The notes: generated by a model from the sequence alone, not told the origin. 64,000 bases of DNA from Gimesia aquarii (GCF_007748195.1 NZ_CP037920.1:3981800-4045799); one strand, 5' to 3'. Shown: positions 28,601 through 37,663, numbered from the stretch's first letter. Numbers and translations: made by a program.

Positions 28601-30028
28601 GGGAGCTACAGGCCCCCTTTTCCGAGAAGGCTTCTGAGGTCGGCTTGGAGCCACAGATTCTTTCCGAGATTTTTTTGGATTCTGAGCAACTGGTTTTGAT
28701 CGCTTTTGCTGCTTAACTGGAGTTTCCTGCTTTTTCGAACGGGCAGTCTCCCTCGCTTTCACAGCAGAATCAGAAATCACCGAACCTTCTTGAATTGGAG
28801 GAGCCGAATCTTGTGTTCTTGAAAACTCAGTGGTTTCATCGGCAATTGGTTCTGGCTCAACAGTTTTTTTGGGCCGTTTCTGCGAACGTTTCACCTTGGG
28901 CACGAGAGTTTCCGATTCAACCTCTACTTCTGCTGCCAACTGTTCCAAATCGAAGCTGGTACTGAGGCGATTGCTTGTTTCCTCTTCGGTTGTCTCAGCC
29001 GGGCTACTATAATCCGGCATAAATTGATTGATCAGAAAATCACTACTATCCGCCTTTTGATTTGTAATCGTTTCAAGTGTTGCTTGCTCACTATCCGATT
29101 CATCACTGGCCAGTGCTTCCAGAACGTTGTTGTCGACATTCGATCGTTTTAGATTTGAATTTTTTAAATCTTCCAGTAACTCTTCTGGGTTTTGGTATCG
29201 ATCATTTTGCGATTTTGCCATCATCCGTTGAATGATGGCCACAATTCCCTCAGGCACTCGGTCATTTAACTCCCGGGGATCGGGTGGGGGAGTGGAAGCA
29301 TGCGCAGCCAACTTATTGGTCAGACTTCCTTCAGAAAAGGGAGCACGCCCAGTCAACATGTGATACCAGGTACATCCCAGAGAGTAGATATCACTCCGAA
29401 TATCAGCAGCCTTGCTGTCTCGCGCCTGTTCTGGCGCCATATAATCCACTGTCCCTACAGTGGTGCCGGCCCGCGTAATACTTGTCTCTGTATTGTCATC
29501 AATAGAACGAGCCAGCCCCAAGTCTGTCAGTTTTACGACGCTATCCTGCCGAATGAGAATATTCGCAGGCTTGATGTCTCGATGCACAATGCCTTGCTGA
29601 TAGGCATGTGCCAACGCTTTTGTGACCTGCGTGATAATTTCCAGTGAACGGCGAACTGGAACACGATTCCGTTTACTGATCAGATTATGTAAGTCCGTAC
29701 CCTCTACATATTCTAATGCAATATAAAGATAACCATCTTCTTCACCCGCATCATAAACAGAAACAATATTCTCATGACGTAGATGCGCGGCTGCCTGACC
29801 TTCAGCCTTAAAGCGTTTAACAAGCACGGGATTCTCTGCTTTGTCGCGGGGTAGGACTTTTAATGCAGCCAGTCGATTTAATGTTGTATCGCGGGCAAGA
29901 AAGACTGCTCCCATGCCTCCAGCACCAATTTCTTTTTGAATTTGATACTTGCCAAGCGATTCCAGTTTGGGGACGCGCGCGGACTGGCGTTTTTTCCTTT
30001 CAGGAGTCTCCTTATTCCGCTTGGCCAT
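25655..30028 (-). CDS. Giant Ser/Thr protein kinase with membrane segment and long extracytoplasmic part
   Basis: 1457 residues, start with GAGGT upstream. N-terminal Hanks-type kinase: glycine loop GAGGMGAVF (35-43), AALKVLP, VHRDIKPANIL, DLGLARS, APEQARD. A charged, Pro/Ser/Lys-rich linker follows (about 310-480), then one membrane helix (IGGVILLILLIWWGI), a Gln/Asn/Ser-rich stretch, and about 850 residues with repeated short strands (LRLQGIHFLCDV, ITFQNCSFGLIG, RILLENSVI) that look like a right-handed beta-helix. The outside part probably binds a polymer or partner and signals inward (inference). Confidence 0.9.
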   Translation of the reverse strand: MAKRNKETPERKKRQSARVPKLESLGKYQIQKEIGAGGMGAVFLARDTTLNRLAALKVLPRDKAENPVLVKRFKAEGQAAAHLRHENIVSVYDAGEEDGYLYIALEYVEGTDLHNLISKRNRVPVRRSLEIITQVTKALAHAYQQGIVHRDIKPANILIRQDSVVKLTDLGLARSIDDNTETSITRAGTTVGTVDYMAPEQARDSKAADIRSDIYSLGCTWYHMLTGRAPFSEGSLTNKLAAHASTPPPDPRELNDRVPEGIVAIIQRMMAKSQNDRYQNPEELLEDLKNSNLKRSNVDNNVLEALASDESDSEQATLETITNQKADSSDFLINQFMPDYSSPAETTEEETSNRLSTSFDLEQLAAEVEVESETLVPKVKRSQKRPKKTVEPEPIADETTEFSRTQDSAPPIQEGSVISDSAVKARETARSKKQETPVKQQKRSKPVAQNPKKSRKESVAPSRPQKPSRKRGPVAPNNTSASENGVAVDYTQIAKLIGGVILLILLIWWGIKTFSSSAPTPQGKGNNPFASADQNQQQQQANSDSSETQSPDENSDQTKSADDGSNQQPVDVSENNNSAEKSQATDSNHKTNEKWQNVAARGQEKKYLPEWGTGFISLGAANGSKAYPNLPVLKVAKGKSETGIYQSLNSAIQAVNSKGAVIRLLGQGPFLLKPHRLQNISELILMADSEQNPVVVIQADEVTQKQPELNVISFSGGVLRLQGIHFLCDVSQFPDSGTCDIFKIDQSDITFQNCSFGLIGANQKRTFRLVNSIGKIRSTTARPQGETRILLENSVITGSQLEAIHVNQPYADVLVSNCFISTKGSPCLELTSQEIKPKSSSDLEARNVPCIFRIFSSTLLSDRSIFELNGPIESKKSNQPGQDATAKISPSRTDIIVVNSVLMGNPKEKQSSMVSLIDWPQDKLRAQNKSRFSGLKFQLESTLLWGWPLYLKSIDSSNTHKTFQIDSHRIWQQSWGGVVLEDAFNNQIPSKMGQLRTPAFVKSLLDFSKEKSVYAISEGGLIAGCDPAKLTSLSQGQLKRISAYQHRPQNYDQLRKVFTKAKTVTFDMTKGDLSEFLKSSGISGPTNVLVNGEGICYTSPIILENKQVRLQFQQKAGGSPLVVQLKLSPSATPKRSRDKKSTAISSFITSRNSTLEMVGGNFQIAAERRGVIPKHFLICQNSRVALDQCVLKAMLFNEKRFQSVVYVEPAATKQTSQVMIDRSFLTASGTIIESRALRLSLEIQNSLLLGLQNLFAFDAPGSDSPSIQVSLKQSTFAPGRSVFTFQESLGTSAGIGSLQIFADDSIFMPAPSTSAVRADLSRTVSLFAIPPSLQKKKLIQWWGNSNGFMIERLNLLADSGNNSQTTSAAFSKGMKNLFGEEVTQRPLASPGGIILQEQKLPPLVKIMSSDFQLLPTCKAATWSELKQPIGAKLSELEQNLKESSNSRSKPGRNKLAF

Positions 30029-30275
30029 CGCCTACCTCAGAACTGTCTGAATCGACAAATTCAAAAAACGCTTCACTTACAGCATCCGTTTTTTGAATAA
30101 TCAAGAATTGATTTCATGTTCGTAGTAACATGAAGCTGGAAGACTATATATCATAAGTAGTTGGAAGGGCAGAGTCAAAATAGACTCTCTTCCTTTTCTA
30201 CATTTCTGAGACAATGAATTCTAAATCATTCTGTTCGAACACCTCTTTTGTCGTCAGAATCTTCCTCAAATCGGT

Positions 30276-31175
30276 TTATATTGCATCTGCCCAGTCCAGG
30301 CACTGAACAAGTCCCGATTTCATGCCACAAATGCACCATTGACCAAAGGGGTCACAGGCGACTTCAATCGCGTCGTCTGGAATAGCGCCCCCCCAGAGAA
30401 GTTTCCCTTCCTGATTTAACCAATATAATTCCTGCTCAACGGTCGCAGCGACAATTCGATTTGCCGTATAATCACAGGCAATCACTTTTGGTGTTCCCTC
30501 GAAAACAAGTGTACCTGCTGTCTCTCCTTCGTGGTCAAAAATTAAGATCCCGTAGTTAAAGCCTGCAAGAAAAATATGACGCGCATCACCGGCTATAGCG
30601 ATACCGCCACAATTGGACCAATGTTTTTCACTCCAGATGCAGATACCTTCCAAGTCATAACAACACAGTAAACCATTTTCTGCAGCACCGATTAAACGTG
30701 GTTCTGTGACTTGAAATTGTAAATAACTAAGAGGACGAATGGTTTCAAAGCTAGCGACTTTCTTCTTCTGTGAGTCGATGAGAATCGTTTTCCCACTGGC
30801 AATGCTCACGGCGATATAGTCACCATAAGAATCCATCGTAATTGCTAAACATTCAACAGAAAAAGAAATCGCCCATAAAACATTTAGATCGCGATCAAAA
30901 CAACAGATATTATTATCGGCGTAAATTGCGGCTCCCAGTTTACCACGGTCACTCCAGTGAACCAGCTGTACGTCTTTAATACCGCGATTCAGGTGCAGGA
31001 ATTGCCCCTGTCGATCTAATAAATAAAGGCCGCCTGAAATATCGGCGGCCAGAAGTTCTCCAGTTTCCCGTGCCAGGTCCAGCGCAATTAAAGGAGCTTC
31101 TGTCGAAAATGACCACCGTAAATCAGGGGTCGGTCCTTTTCCTTGTCTGAGCCAGTCGGCACGTTCATCCATCAT
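30276..31175 (-). CDS. Beta-propeller (WD40/PQQ-like) protein
   Basis: 299 residues without signal peptide. At least six similar blades with the pattern x-IAL-D-ARETGELLAAD, LYLLDRQGQFL, NICCFDRDLNVLWA, LLCCYDLEGICIWS, ILIFDHEGETAG, LYWLNQEGKLLWG; the propeller is probably closed. Start overlaps the stop of the S41 protease gene (ATGATGA), so the two are translated together. It is likely a cytosolic scaffold or reporter protein; no enzyme activity is evident. Confidence 0.8.
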   Translation of the reverse strand: MMDERADWLRQGKGPTPDLRWSFSTEAPLIALDLARETGELLAADISGGLYLLDRQGQFLHLNRGIKDVQLVHWSDRGKLGAAIYADNNICCFDRDLNVLWAISFSVECLAITMDSYGDYIAVSIASGKTILIDSQKKKVASFETIRPLSYLQFQVTEPRLIGAAENGLLCCYDLEGICIWSEKHWSNCGGIAIAGDARHIFLAGFNYGILIFDHEGETAGTLVFEGTPKVIACDYTANRIVAATVEQELYWLNQEGKLLWGGAIPDDAIEVACDPFGQWCICGMKSGLVQCLDWADAI

Positions 31176-32842
31176 GGTGTTACTGCATATTGCCTTTGCA
31201 GGATTTGTAAGCCACGTTTGATGTCAGAGTCTGCTGCCAGTCGTTGCTCACGTGTCGCACCATACATGGCAGTCTGCAGTTCATCTTTCTCAACTGTGAT
31301 TTTAGGTTCTATCCCGATCTTACCATAAGTATTTCCTTGAGGCGAATAGAACTTAGCAGTTGTCAAACGTAAACCAGTCGAACCTCGAATGGGAAAGATA
31401 CTTTGTACTGACCATTTTCCATAAGTTTTACGGCCAATCACAGTCGCTCGGCGATGATCTGTAAGAGCCCCCGCCACGATTTCACTGGCACTGGCACTGT
31501 TCTCATCCACTAATAATACTAATGGGATCTTCCAGGTTCCAGGACGGTGAGCCGAATAACTCCAGTTCTGGTCCGAAACACGTCCGCGTGTTGAAACCAA
31601 TGTACCTTCTTCCAGAAATCGATCAAGAACTTCGACCGCCGCAGAAAGCAAACCACCGGGATTTCCACGGACATCCCAAATCAAAGACCGCATTCCCTGG
31701 CCATGCAATTTTTTTAACGCAGCATCCAGTTCAGAAGCAGACGTTTTCTGGAAACCAGTCATTTTGATGTAAGCAATTCCGTTGTCTTGATCAAGCATCT
31801 TTACAATGGGAAAACTTTTCACTTGAACCGCTTTTCTCGTGACTCTGGCAACACGAGTCGCACCACCATCCGGACTTTCCAGTTCTAAGACAACCTGACT
31901 TCCAGAAGGACCACGCAAGAGATTGGCAGCCTGATCAGTCGTCATGTTTCGACAATCTGTTTGATCGATACTGACAATATGATCTCCCGGCAACACGCCT
32001 CCCCGTTCAGCGGGACTGTCTGGCAGAACATTGATGAGTAACATCCCTTCGCCGATTTCCGCTTTCATTTCTATGCCAACACCGACAAACTCTCCTTCAA
32101 TGTTATCATAAAGGTCCCCCAGACGTTCGGGAGTCAGAAAACTGCTGTAATCATCGAGTGCATTACAACCACCAAACATATATTCAGAGATCACTGCCGT
32201 GTCACGCAGTTGAAGATATTGATAAGATAAATCACAAACTTCATTAATCAGTTGGTGTGCCCCGTGATGACTTGAAACTTGCTTGTTCCAATATTTTTCT
32301 CTCAAGATACGACGAACAGTACGAATTTTTGCAGGTTGTACATTGCTCAAGTGTGCTTTGGTGAATTGATCATTCGCTAGTGCCAGATAAAGACTCTCAG
32401 TACCATGCGCTACATACGATGTTGTGCTAAGCGGATCGACAAAATGTGACTGAATTTTTGATAAGATTTCGTCGAAAAGAATGAATGCTTCACGTCGCGA
32501 CTGAGATAAGAGAACTTTAGAGAAACTGTCATCTGTATAACGTCGATCGATACCAAAATGAATTTTGGCACGACGCAGACCGTATTTAATATTATTGTTC
32601 TCAGGCCACTTCTTCAAAGCGGATTCATAATGCTCAATTGCCTTAATCCATTGTCGCGTCTGCTCAAACTCTTCTCCCTTAGCAATGGCCTGGCTTTGCG
32701 TCACAGGAATGACAATAGGTAATTCACCGGGGTCTGCATAGGCAAAAGTTGAAGCCAATGCTAACGAACATCCCAATAAATATACGCATATATTACTTAA
32801 TTGCAGACTCTTCAGAAGTCGCGTCTTAGTAGTTGAAAACAT
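31172..32842 (-). CDS. S41 family (C-terminal-processing) protease with PDZ domain
   Basis: 556 residues from the ATG at 32842 (AGGGGG upstream); the frame is open to 32890. Signal peptide with a hydrophobic stretch ending in ASTFAYA, TPR-like N-terminal part (EFEQTRQWIKAIEHYESALK), PDZ domain (GVGIEMKAEIGEG, GVLPGDHIVSIDQTD, LLRGPSGSQVVLEL), and S41 domain with NPGGLL, catalytic Ser in NSASASEIVAG and Lys in KTYGKWSVQ. Cleaves proteins near their C-terminus in the periplasm. Overlaps the beta-propeller gene downstream. Confidence 0.92.
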   Translation of the reverse strand: MFSTTKTRLLKSLQLSNICVYLLGCSLALASTFAYADPGELPIVIPVTQSQAIAKGEEFEQTRQWIKAIEHYESALKKWPENNNIKYGLRRAKIHFGIDRRYTDDSFSKVLLSQSRREAFILFDEILSKIQSHFVDPLSTTSYVAHGTESLYLALANDQFTKAHLSNVQPAKIRTVRRILREKYWNKQVSSHHGAHQLINEVCDLSYQYLQLRDTAVISEYMFGGCNALDDYSSFLTPERLGDLYDNIEGEFVGVGIEMKAEIGEGMLLINVLPDSPAERGGVLPGDHIVSIDQTDCRNMTTDQAANLLRGPSGSQVVLELESPDGGATRVARVTRKAVQVKSFPIVKMLDQDNGIAYIKMTGFQKTSASELDAALKKLHGQGMRSLIWDVRGNPGGLLSAAVEVLDRFLEEGTLVSTRGRVSDQNWSYSAHRPGTWKIPLVLLVDENSASASEIVAGALTDHRRATVIGRKTYGKWSVQSIFPIRGSTGLRLTTAKFYSPQGNTYGKIGIEPKITVEKDELQTAMYGATREQRLAADSDIKRGLQILQRQYAVTP

Positions 32843-33292
32843 GGTTCCCCCTCTATTCCAGCGATTCATCCTGTTATTGATGGCCGCCACAAGCAGGGCT
32901 CATCTATAGCTAGCAGGAACGTAAGCGCCGGATCGCGCTGCACAAAAATGTACAGCGTATATTAAACGATTATCTTGCCGATATGTTTAACATAAGCCAC
33001 AAAAAATCGATGGTCAAACAATCGTTTTCATGAAGATGTTGCATGACCTGCATAATCGATTTATTTTTAAATATTGATTCAAAAGCAGAGAATCGAGCAT
33101 CTAAGCTGAAAGCCGTTTATTTGTCTTAACTCTTTACGGCTATAGACAGATGAAGTTCGGTTACCCTTCACCAGCCTTGCTAATCAATACGATTGGTATA
33201 ACCTGACCATGAGCGATTCCTTCAGGAATTATTGAAACAAACACACGGAATCGACTCAACTCCTCATCTAGTATCTTCAACGTTTCGAAAAT
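32843..33292. other. Intergenic stretch, no gene seen
   Basis: About 450 bases between the start of the S41 protease gene and the end of peptidase T, both on the minus strand. It should contain the protease promoter, but no clear -35/-10 pair, hairpin or RNA motif could be fixed by eye. Confidence 0.4.
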
Positions 33293-34525
33293 TCAACGTT
33301 CCTGCCCCCAGAGAATGGCAAGTTGTTTCAGTACGGCGACCGCCTGCTGCATCTCCTCAAGTGTTGTCCATTCCAACGGAGAATGAGGATTGTGTTGACC
33401 ACTGGAAAGATTGGGAGTTGGCAATCCCTTTTCGGTTAACAGGGAACCATCTGTTCCACCACGAATCACGTCCAAGTTAGGCTTTAACCCAGCAGCACGT
33501 GTGGCTTCTATCGCTTTCTGCAACGCACGAGGCTCTTTCTGCAAGCCATCGCGCATATTACGATACTGTTTGTAAATGGTAATCGTGATTTCGGCTTTCG
33601 GGTGCTGTGCTCGTAGGGGAGCAGCCAATGATTCCAGGAGATGTGCGTATTCTGATAGTTTTTCCGTCTCAAAATCTCGCAAGATCAAACGAGCAGAGGC
33701 TTCAGATACACTTCCTTCCAGATGATAAGGATGAATAAATCCCTCGCGGCCCTCTGTCGTTTCAGGACTGAGTGTTTCCGTCGGTAATTGAGAAATCAAA
33801 TCACACAAGATGCGATTTGCGTTAACCATCACTCCTTTCCCAACAGAAGGATGGGTATTCACTCCACGCACGACAATCACTGCCTGATCTGCGGAAAACG
33901 TTTCAGAATCGATGCGCCCACTCCCGTCACTATCCAGTGTGTATGCACAACAGACGCCAAACGCATTCAAATCCAGCTTCTCGATACCTCGACCAATCTC
34001 TTCATCACAGGTAAAACAGAGGCGTACAGGGCCGTGCTGAATTGTGCGATCCGACATCAATTCCGCAGCAGCAGACATCATTACCGCTACACCAGATTTA
34101 TCATCTGCCCCCAACAGTGTCGTCCCATCTGTGGTAATGACCGTCTTGCCTTGCATCGCTTTCAAGCGTGGCTCTTCGCTGACTTGTAACACTCGAGAAG
34201 GATCACCAGGGAGCACCAAATCTTCGCCTCCATAGTTCTCATGTACAATTGGTTTGACATTTGTGCCTGAGAATTCCGGCGAGGTATCCACATGCGCTAC
34301 CCAACCAATCGCAGGGACATCTCCCTCAACGTTTCCAGGAACGGTTGCCATCACAATGCCAAATTCGTTTATTGTCACCTCTTCAAGCCCTAATTGCTGA
34401 CACTCTTCAAACAACATACGGCTTAATACCAATTGCTTTTCCGTACTGGGAAATGTCGGGCTTGTTTCATCAGACTGGGTATCAATTTTCACATAACGCA
34501 GAAAACGATCGAGTAATGTATCCAT
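33293..34525 (-). CDS. pepT: Peptidase T (tripeptide aminopeptidase)
   Basis: 410 residues from the ATG at 34525; a TTG three codons earlier is possible. M20B metallopeptidase marks: GWVAHVDTSPE (first His), TLLGADDKSG (bridging Asp), CDEEIGRG (catalytic Glu), YTLDSDGSG, and a last His in GQHNPHSPLEW. It removes the N-terminal residue of tripeptides in the cytosol, using two zinc ions. Length matches the family (about 405-410). It stands 52 bases after the sialidase gene on the same strand. Confidence 0.93.
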   Translation of the reverse strand: MDTLLDRFLRYVKIDTQSDETSPTFPSTEKQLVLSRMLFEECQQLGLEEVTINEFGIVMATVPGNVEGDVPAIGWVAHVDTSPEFSGTNVKPIVHENYGGEDLVLPGDPSRVLQVSEEPRLKAMQGKTVITTDGTTLLGADDKSGVAVMMSAAAELMSDRTIQHGPVRLCFTCDEEIGRGIEKLDLNAFGVCCAYTLDSDGSGRIDSETFSADQAVIVVRGVNTHPSVGKGVMVNANRILCDLISQLPTETLSPETTEGREGFIHPYHLEGSVSEASARLILRDFETEKLSEYAHLLESLAAPLRAQHPKAEITITIYKQYRNMRDGLQKEPRALQKAIEATRAAGLKPNLDVIRGGTDGSLLTEKGLPTPNLSSGQHNPHSPLEWTTLEEMQQAVAVLKQLAILWGQER

Positions 34526-34577
34526 AAAAGCCAAGTTCTCTTTTCTTGATTAAAAAATGAGCGAAATTACACGCTGA

Positions 34578-35735
34578 TTAATCTGCGGTCTGGAATTGAT
34601 CCAAGTCAAAGTCAACAAATTCAATTTTCTGATATCCGTCGCGTTCGTAAAGCAGCCCAATACTCCCGTCAGCTAATACCGCCAGACAGGAATAGGCGGC
34701 TGAACCAGACGTTACCAGTCGCGAGGAAGACCAGGATTTTCCTTCATCTTCACTTAAACGAATCGTCATTTTCTCGCGTTTTTTACTGGCAGGATTACTA
34801 AACAGGATTTGCCCTCGCTTTCCCGGCTCAGGAAAACGCACCCGTATCAGACTGGCCTGACATACCGGTTCAATTAATGCAGAGTCGAGTGATTCTTTGG
34901 ACCATGTAGTACCACCATCTTCTGAAGTCGCAATTGCACGCCGATTCTTACCATGATAACTTCGCATATTCATCAGCAGACGACCATCGTCTAATTCAAC
35001 AACAGCACATTCATTTGTTTTTTCACCAATTGGTTGGCTAAGCTCCCATGACTTGCCATGATCATCTGAATAAATCGCATGCGACCGGCGCACGACTTTG
35101 CCATCCAACGTCACATTATGATCGCAGGGAATCACGAGTCGACCTTTGTGTGCTCCACGCGTTAGTTGAATTCCATTACCGGGTCCAGTGGCATACCAGG
35201 TCCATTTCGGATTTTTCGTAGACTTGGTGATTTCAAAAGGTGCCTTCCAGGTCAACCCATCATCGTCTGAATAACTCATATAAACACGTCGCGTATCCCG
35301 CGAGGTTTTGTTTTTGATTTGTTTTTCGTGATCCTTACCATGATTCCAAGTCAAAGGCAGCCAGATACGCCCCGTTGATTGATCAACGACCGGGCAGGGG
35401 TTCCCACAAGTATTCTCGCCATCGTTCCAGAGAACAGACAAATCTGACCATGTTTTACCATGATCTGTACTTCGTTTGAGAACCAAATCAATATTTCCAC
35501 TGTCACTTAAGTTGTTTTTCCGTCCTTCCGCAAATGCCAGCAAGGTTCCTTTGGTCGACACGATCAAAGCCGGAATGCGGAACGAGTGATAACCACTATC
35601 ACCTCGCTGAAAGACAACGTTTTTGGTGATCGTTTTCAGAGCAGGGGACTTTGTTTCCTGCGCATTGACATGAGAGCGCTGAGCGCTCAGAAACAGGAGA
35701 CTAAGTACAACAAAGAAGGAAAACCATTTTCGCAT
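34578..35735 (-). CDS. Exported sialidase (BNR/Asp-box family)
   Basis: 385 residues with a signal peptide (MRKWFSFFVVLSLLFLSAQRS). The FRIP motif with its catalytic Arg (GYHSFRIPALIV) is followed by at least five Asp boxes of the type SxDxGxTW: STDHGKTW, SDDDGLTW, SDDHGKSW, SEDGGTTW, SEDEGKSW. AFAEGRKN carries the acid residue near the active site, and YERDG lies near the Tyr/Glu pair. It would release terminal sialic acid or a related sugar from glycans outside the cell; many planctomycetes hold several such genes. Confidence 0.9.
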   Translation of the reverse strand: MRKWFSFFVVLSLLFLSAQRSHVNAQETKSPALKTITKNVVFQRGDSGYHSFRIPALIVSTKGTLLAFAEGRKNNLSDSGNIDLVLKRSTDHGKTWSDLSVLWNDGENTCGNPCPVVDQSTGRIWLPLTWNHGKDHEKQIKNKTSRDTRRVYMSYSDDDGLTWKAPFEITKSTKNPKWTWYATGPGNGIQLTRGAHKGRLVIPCDHNVTLDGKVVRRSHAIYSDDHGKSWELSQPIGEKTNECAVVELDDGRLLMNMRSYHGKNRRAIATSEDGGTTWSKESLDSALIEPVCQASLIRVRFPEPGKRGQILFSNPASKKREKMTIRLSEDEGKSWSSSRLVTSGSAAYSCLAVLADGSIGLLYERDGYQKIEFVDFDLDQFQTAD

Positions 35736-36017
35736 ATTCGAGGTGCTCCACTAACTAGTCAAATGTGATCGATCATCAAAAACGAGTATAACGTCACGGG
35801 AAATGCGTCACAATCAACTAATTTCGGCTGCATTTCCCGTTGAATGCGCTGATTGACTTGCGGTCCGCAAAGAATTTGTTAAGCTGTCGATTCTTCATAG
35901 GTATTTTGCCGATAAAGTGAGATATCTAAGGAAGTTAGCACTGGAGAATAGCTTTTCTCTTCGTGCAACATTGATTAGAATAGGGACTACATTCAAGAGT
36001 CTGTCCCAACCCCATTT

Positions 36018-36091
36018 GGCGGTGTAGCTCAGTCGGTTAGAGCAGCGGAATCATAATCCGCGTGTCGGGGGTTCGAATCCCTCCACCGCTA
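36018..36091 (+). tRNA. tRNA-Met (anticodon CAT), used as integration site
   Basis: Cloverleaf reads cleanly: acceptor GGCGGTG/CACCGCT (first pair G-T), D arm GCTC/GAGC, anticodon stem GCGGA/TCCGC with loop ATCATAA giving CAT at 36052-36054, T arm with GTTCGAATC. CCA is not encoded. It could be elongator Met or the Ile tRNA whose C is modified to lysidine; initiator Met is unlikely. The whole gene is kept on the left of the element. Confidence 0.93.
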
Positions 36092-37443
36092 CTTGTGTCA
36101 TAAGAAGACACATGCAGACAATAGACGCCTAAATCCTCAGCATTGATGGGTTTAGGCGTTTCTTCTTTTAAGACTTTCGGCTGAAACTCGGGGACAGCCA
36201 AAGACGACTCAGGACAAGAAAAGTCACTCGCTGGTACAAGCATAGGTACAAGCAAATCAGTCTCAGGGGCGTTTGCTTGGTCTTTATCAACCTCAATTTG
36301 ATGGACGGCAGGCAACAAAGAAAGTGCTTCTGTAACCTGTTTATTTTCGAGGTGAGTGTAACGATCCATCGTCAGATTAATTGTCGAATGGCGGGCCAAC
36401 TGTTGAGCCACCTTGGGATGCACACCAGCAGCTACCAGATTTGAAATAAATTGATGCCTAAGGGCATGAAAATCAAACACACGGCCGTCTGAGTCCTTAT
36501 AGCTGATTTCTGCCTGTTCAAGATCTTTACGGATCATCTGAGCAGAACGTTCTACCCACGAACCCGGCCAGACAATCTGATCTGCTTGGTTTCGTCCTGT
36601 TTCATTCATCCAAGCAGAAAGAATATCAGCTAAATCTTTTCGGATCGGCTGAACTGCCTGATTTCGGTTCTTCGTGTAAGCAGCTTCAACAGTGATTGTC
36701 GGATGTTCTAATTTGAATTCAAATTGACAGGTTGTCAGGCTAGAAAGCTCTCTTGCCCGAAAACCGGTATGAGCCGCCGTCAGGTACAACATCTTTCGAT
36801 CAGTACCTGTGAGCTTGCGAAAAGGTTTCCCCGTGTCAGCAGCCTGCAAGAGACTTTCAAAATCAGAGGTTGATAAATGTCGCCGCTTTCGTTTTGTATC
36901 AACCCTCGAATTTAGATTATTCAAATACTGAAAGGGATTTTCGGGATACCGCTTTGTTTTTACCAGCCAAGTTCCGAACTGTTTGAATGCTGACATATAA
37001 TAATTGCATGTTTTGATAGAGAATGCTTTTTCGATCCGCTTTTCAGAAAGCCATGAATTGACATCTGACGAGGAAAGCTGATCTAACCTTTCAAACCCAC
37101 ATGCCCGGAATCCCCGAGCGATCCGATTAACTGTCTGTTCTATATGTTTTCTGGTATTGTTTCGTGTATCGAGGTCATTTTTAAATGCTTCTAAGTGCGT
37201 GTCGATTTTTTGCTTTCTTGCTTCTTCATACGGGTCGGTCAGTCCTACCTGTTGGCGTTCGTTTCGCTTTACCAACTCATTCAACATGACCTGAGCAGCA
37301 GCTTTATCAGTACACAATGGCACTTTTTTGATATCACCATTCATATCACGATATTTGCCATACCATTTCTTTGTTTTCTTTTTGACCGTAAGACCTGTTT
37401 TAGGGTCTTTACGCGAGTATGTGGGTTTAAACAGGCTTGCCAT
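36037..37443 (-). CDS. Tyrosine recombinase (integrase) of the tRNA-CAT element
   Basis: 468 residues. Catalytic residues are all visible: Arg in HTGFRARELSSL, HALRHQF, ARHSTI and the Tyr nucleophile in MDRYTH. The N-terminal part holds the arm- and core-binding domains. The last 18 codons are read through the antisense of the tRNA (GGGIRTPDTRIMIPLL), with the stop in its D arm, so the C-terminal tail is encoded by attL. The start is one base after the stop of the excisionase-like gene. Confidence 0.93.
   Translation of the reverse strand: MASLFKPTYSRKDPKTGLTVKKKTKKWYGKYRDMNGDIKKVPLCTDKAAAQVMLNELVKRNERQQVGLTDPYEEARKQKIDTHLEAFKNDLDTRNNTRKHIEQTVNRIARGFRACGFERLDQLSSSDVNSWLSEKRIEKAFSIKTCNYYMSAFKQFGTWLVKTKRYPENPFQYLNNLNSRVDTKRKRRHLSTSDFESLLQAADTGKPFRKLTGTDRKMLYLTAAHTGFRARELSSLTTCQFEFKLEHPTITVEAAYTKNRNQAVQPIRKDLADILSAWMNETGRNQADQIVWPGSWVERSAQMIRKDLEQAEISYKDSDGRVFDFHALRHQFISNLVAAGVHPKVAQQLARHSTINLTMDRYTHLENKQVTEALSLLPAVHQIEVDKDQANAPETDLLVPMLVPASDFSCPESSLAVPEFQPKVLKEETPKPINAEDLGVYCLHVSSYDTSSGGGIRTPDTRIMIPLL
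36045..36091 (+). repeat. Left attachment repeat (attL), 47 bp
   Basis: Starts at the anticodon stem of the tRNA gene and runs to the base after its acceptor stem. It is identical to 52706-52752, in the same orientation. The bases on both sides differ at the two sites (A versus T before; CT versus TT after), fixing the length at 47. Confidence 0.93.
36125..36168 (+). terminator. Hairpin inside the integrase 3' end, possible tRNA terminator
   Basis: ACGCCTAAATCC (36125-36136) pairs with GGGTTTAGGCGT (36148-36159), 12 pairs with one G-T, followed by TTCTTCTTTT on the plus strand. It lies 34 bases past the tRNA and would end its transcript now that its original downstream sequence is displaced. 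Confidence 0.5.
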
Positions 37444-37444
37444 T

Positions 37445-37663
37445 CTACTTCCGTTCTATGTTGCTATCTTTAACTGATGGACAACTACTAATAATCCATT
37501 GATCGATGGTACTTAAAATCCATCTCGGAAGCCTCCGTCCCGATCCTAAATAAATCGGTTTTGGAATTTTTCCTGATGATAACCAACGTTGTAAAGTACG
37601 GATCGAAATCCCTAATTTACTTGCCAGCTGTCTTCGGTCAATCAATTTTACATTGTCGTTCAT
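37445..37663 (-). CDS. Excisionase-like helix-turn-helix protein (MerR/AlpA type)
   Basis: 72 residues from the ATG at 37663 with GGAGAT upstream; the frame is open further but lacks a site. LIDRRQLASKLGISIRTLQRWLSSGKIPKP is a winged helix-turn-helix of the helix_turn_helix_17/AlpA type, followed by RRLPRW and DQWI. Such proteins set the direction of the recombinase. It ends one base before the integrase start, so they are translated together. Confidence 0.82.
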   Translation of the reverse strand: MNDNVKLIDRRQLASKLGISIRTLQRWLSSGKIPKPIYLGSGRRLPRWILSTIDQWIISSCPSVKDSNIERK

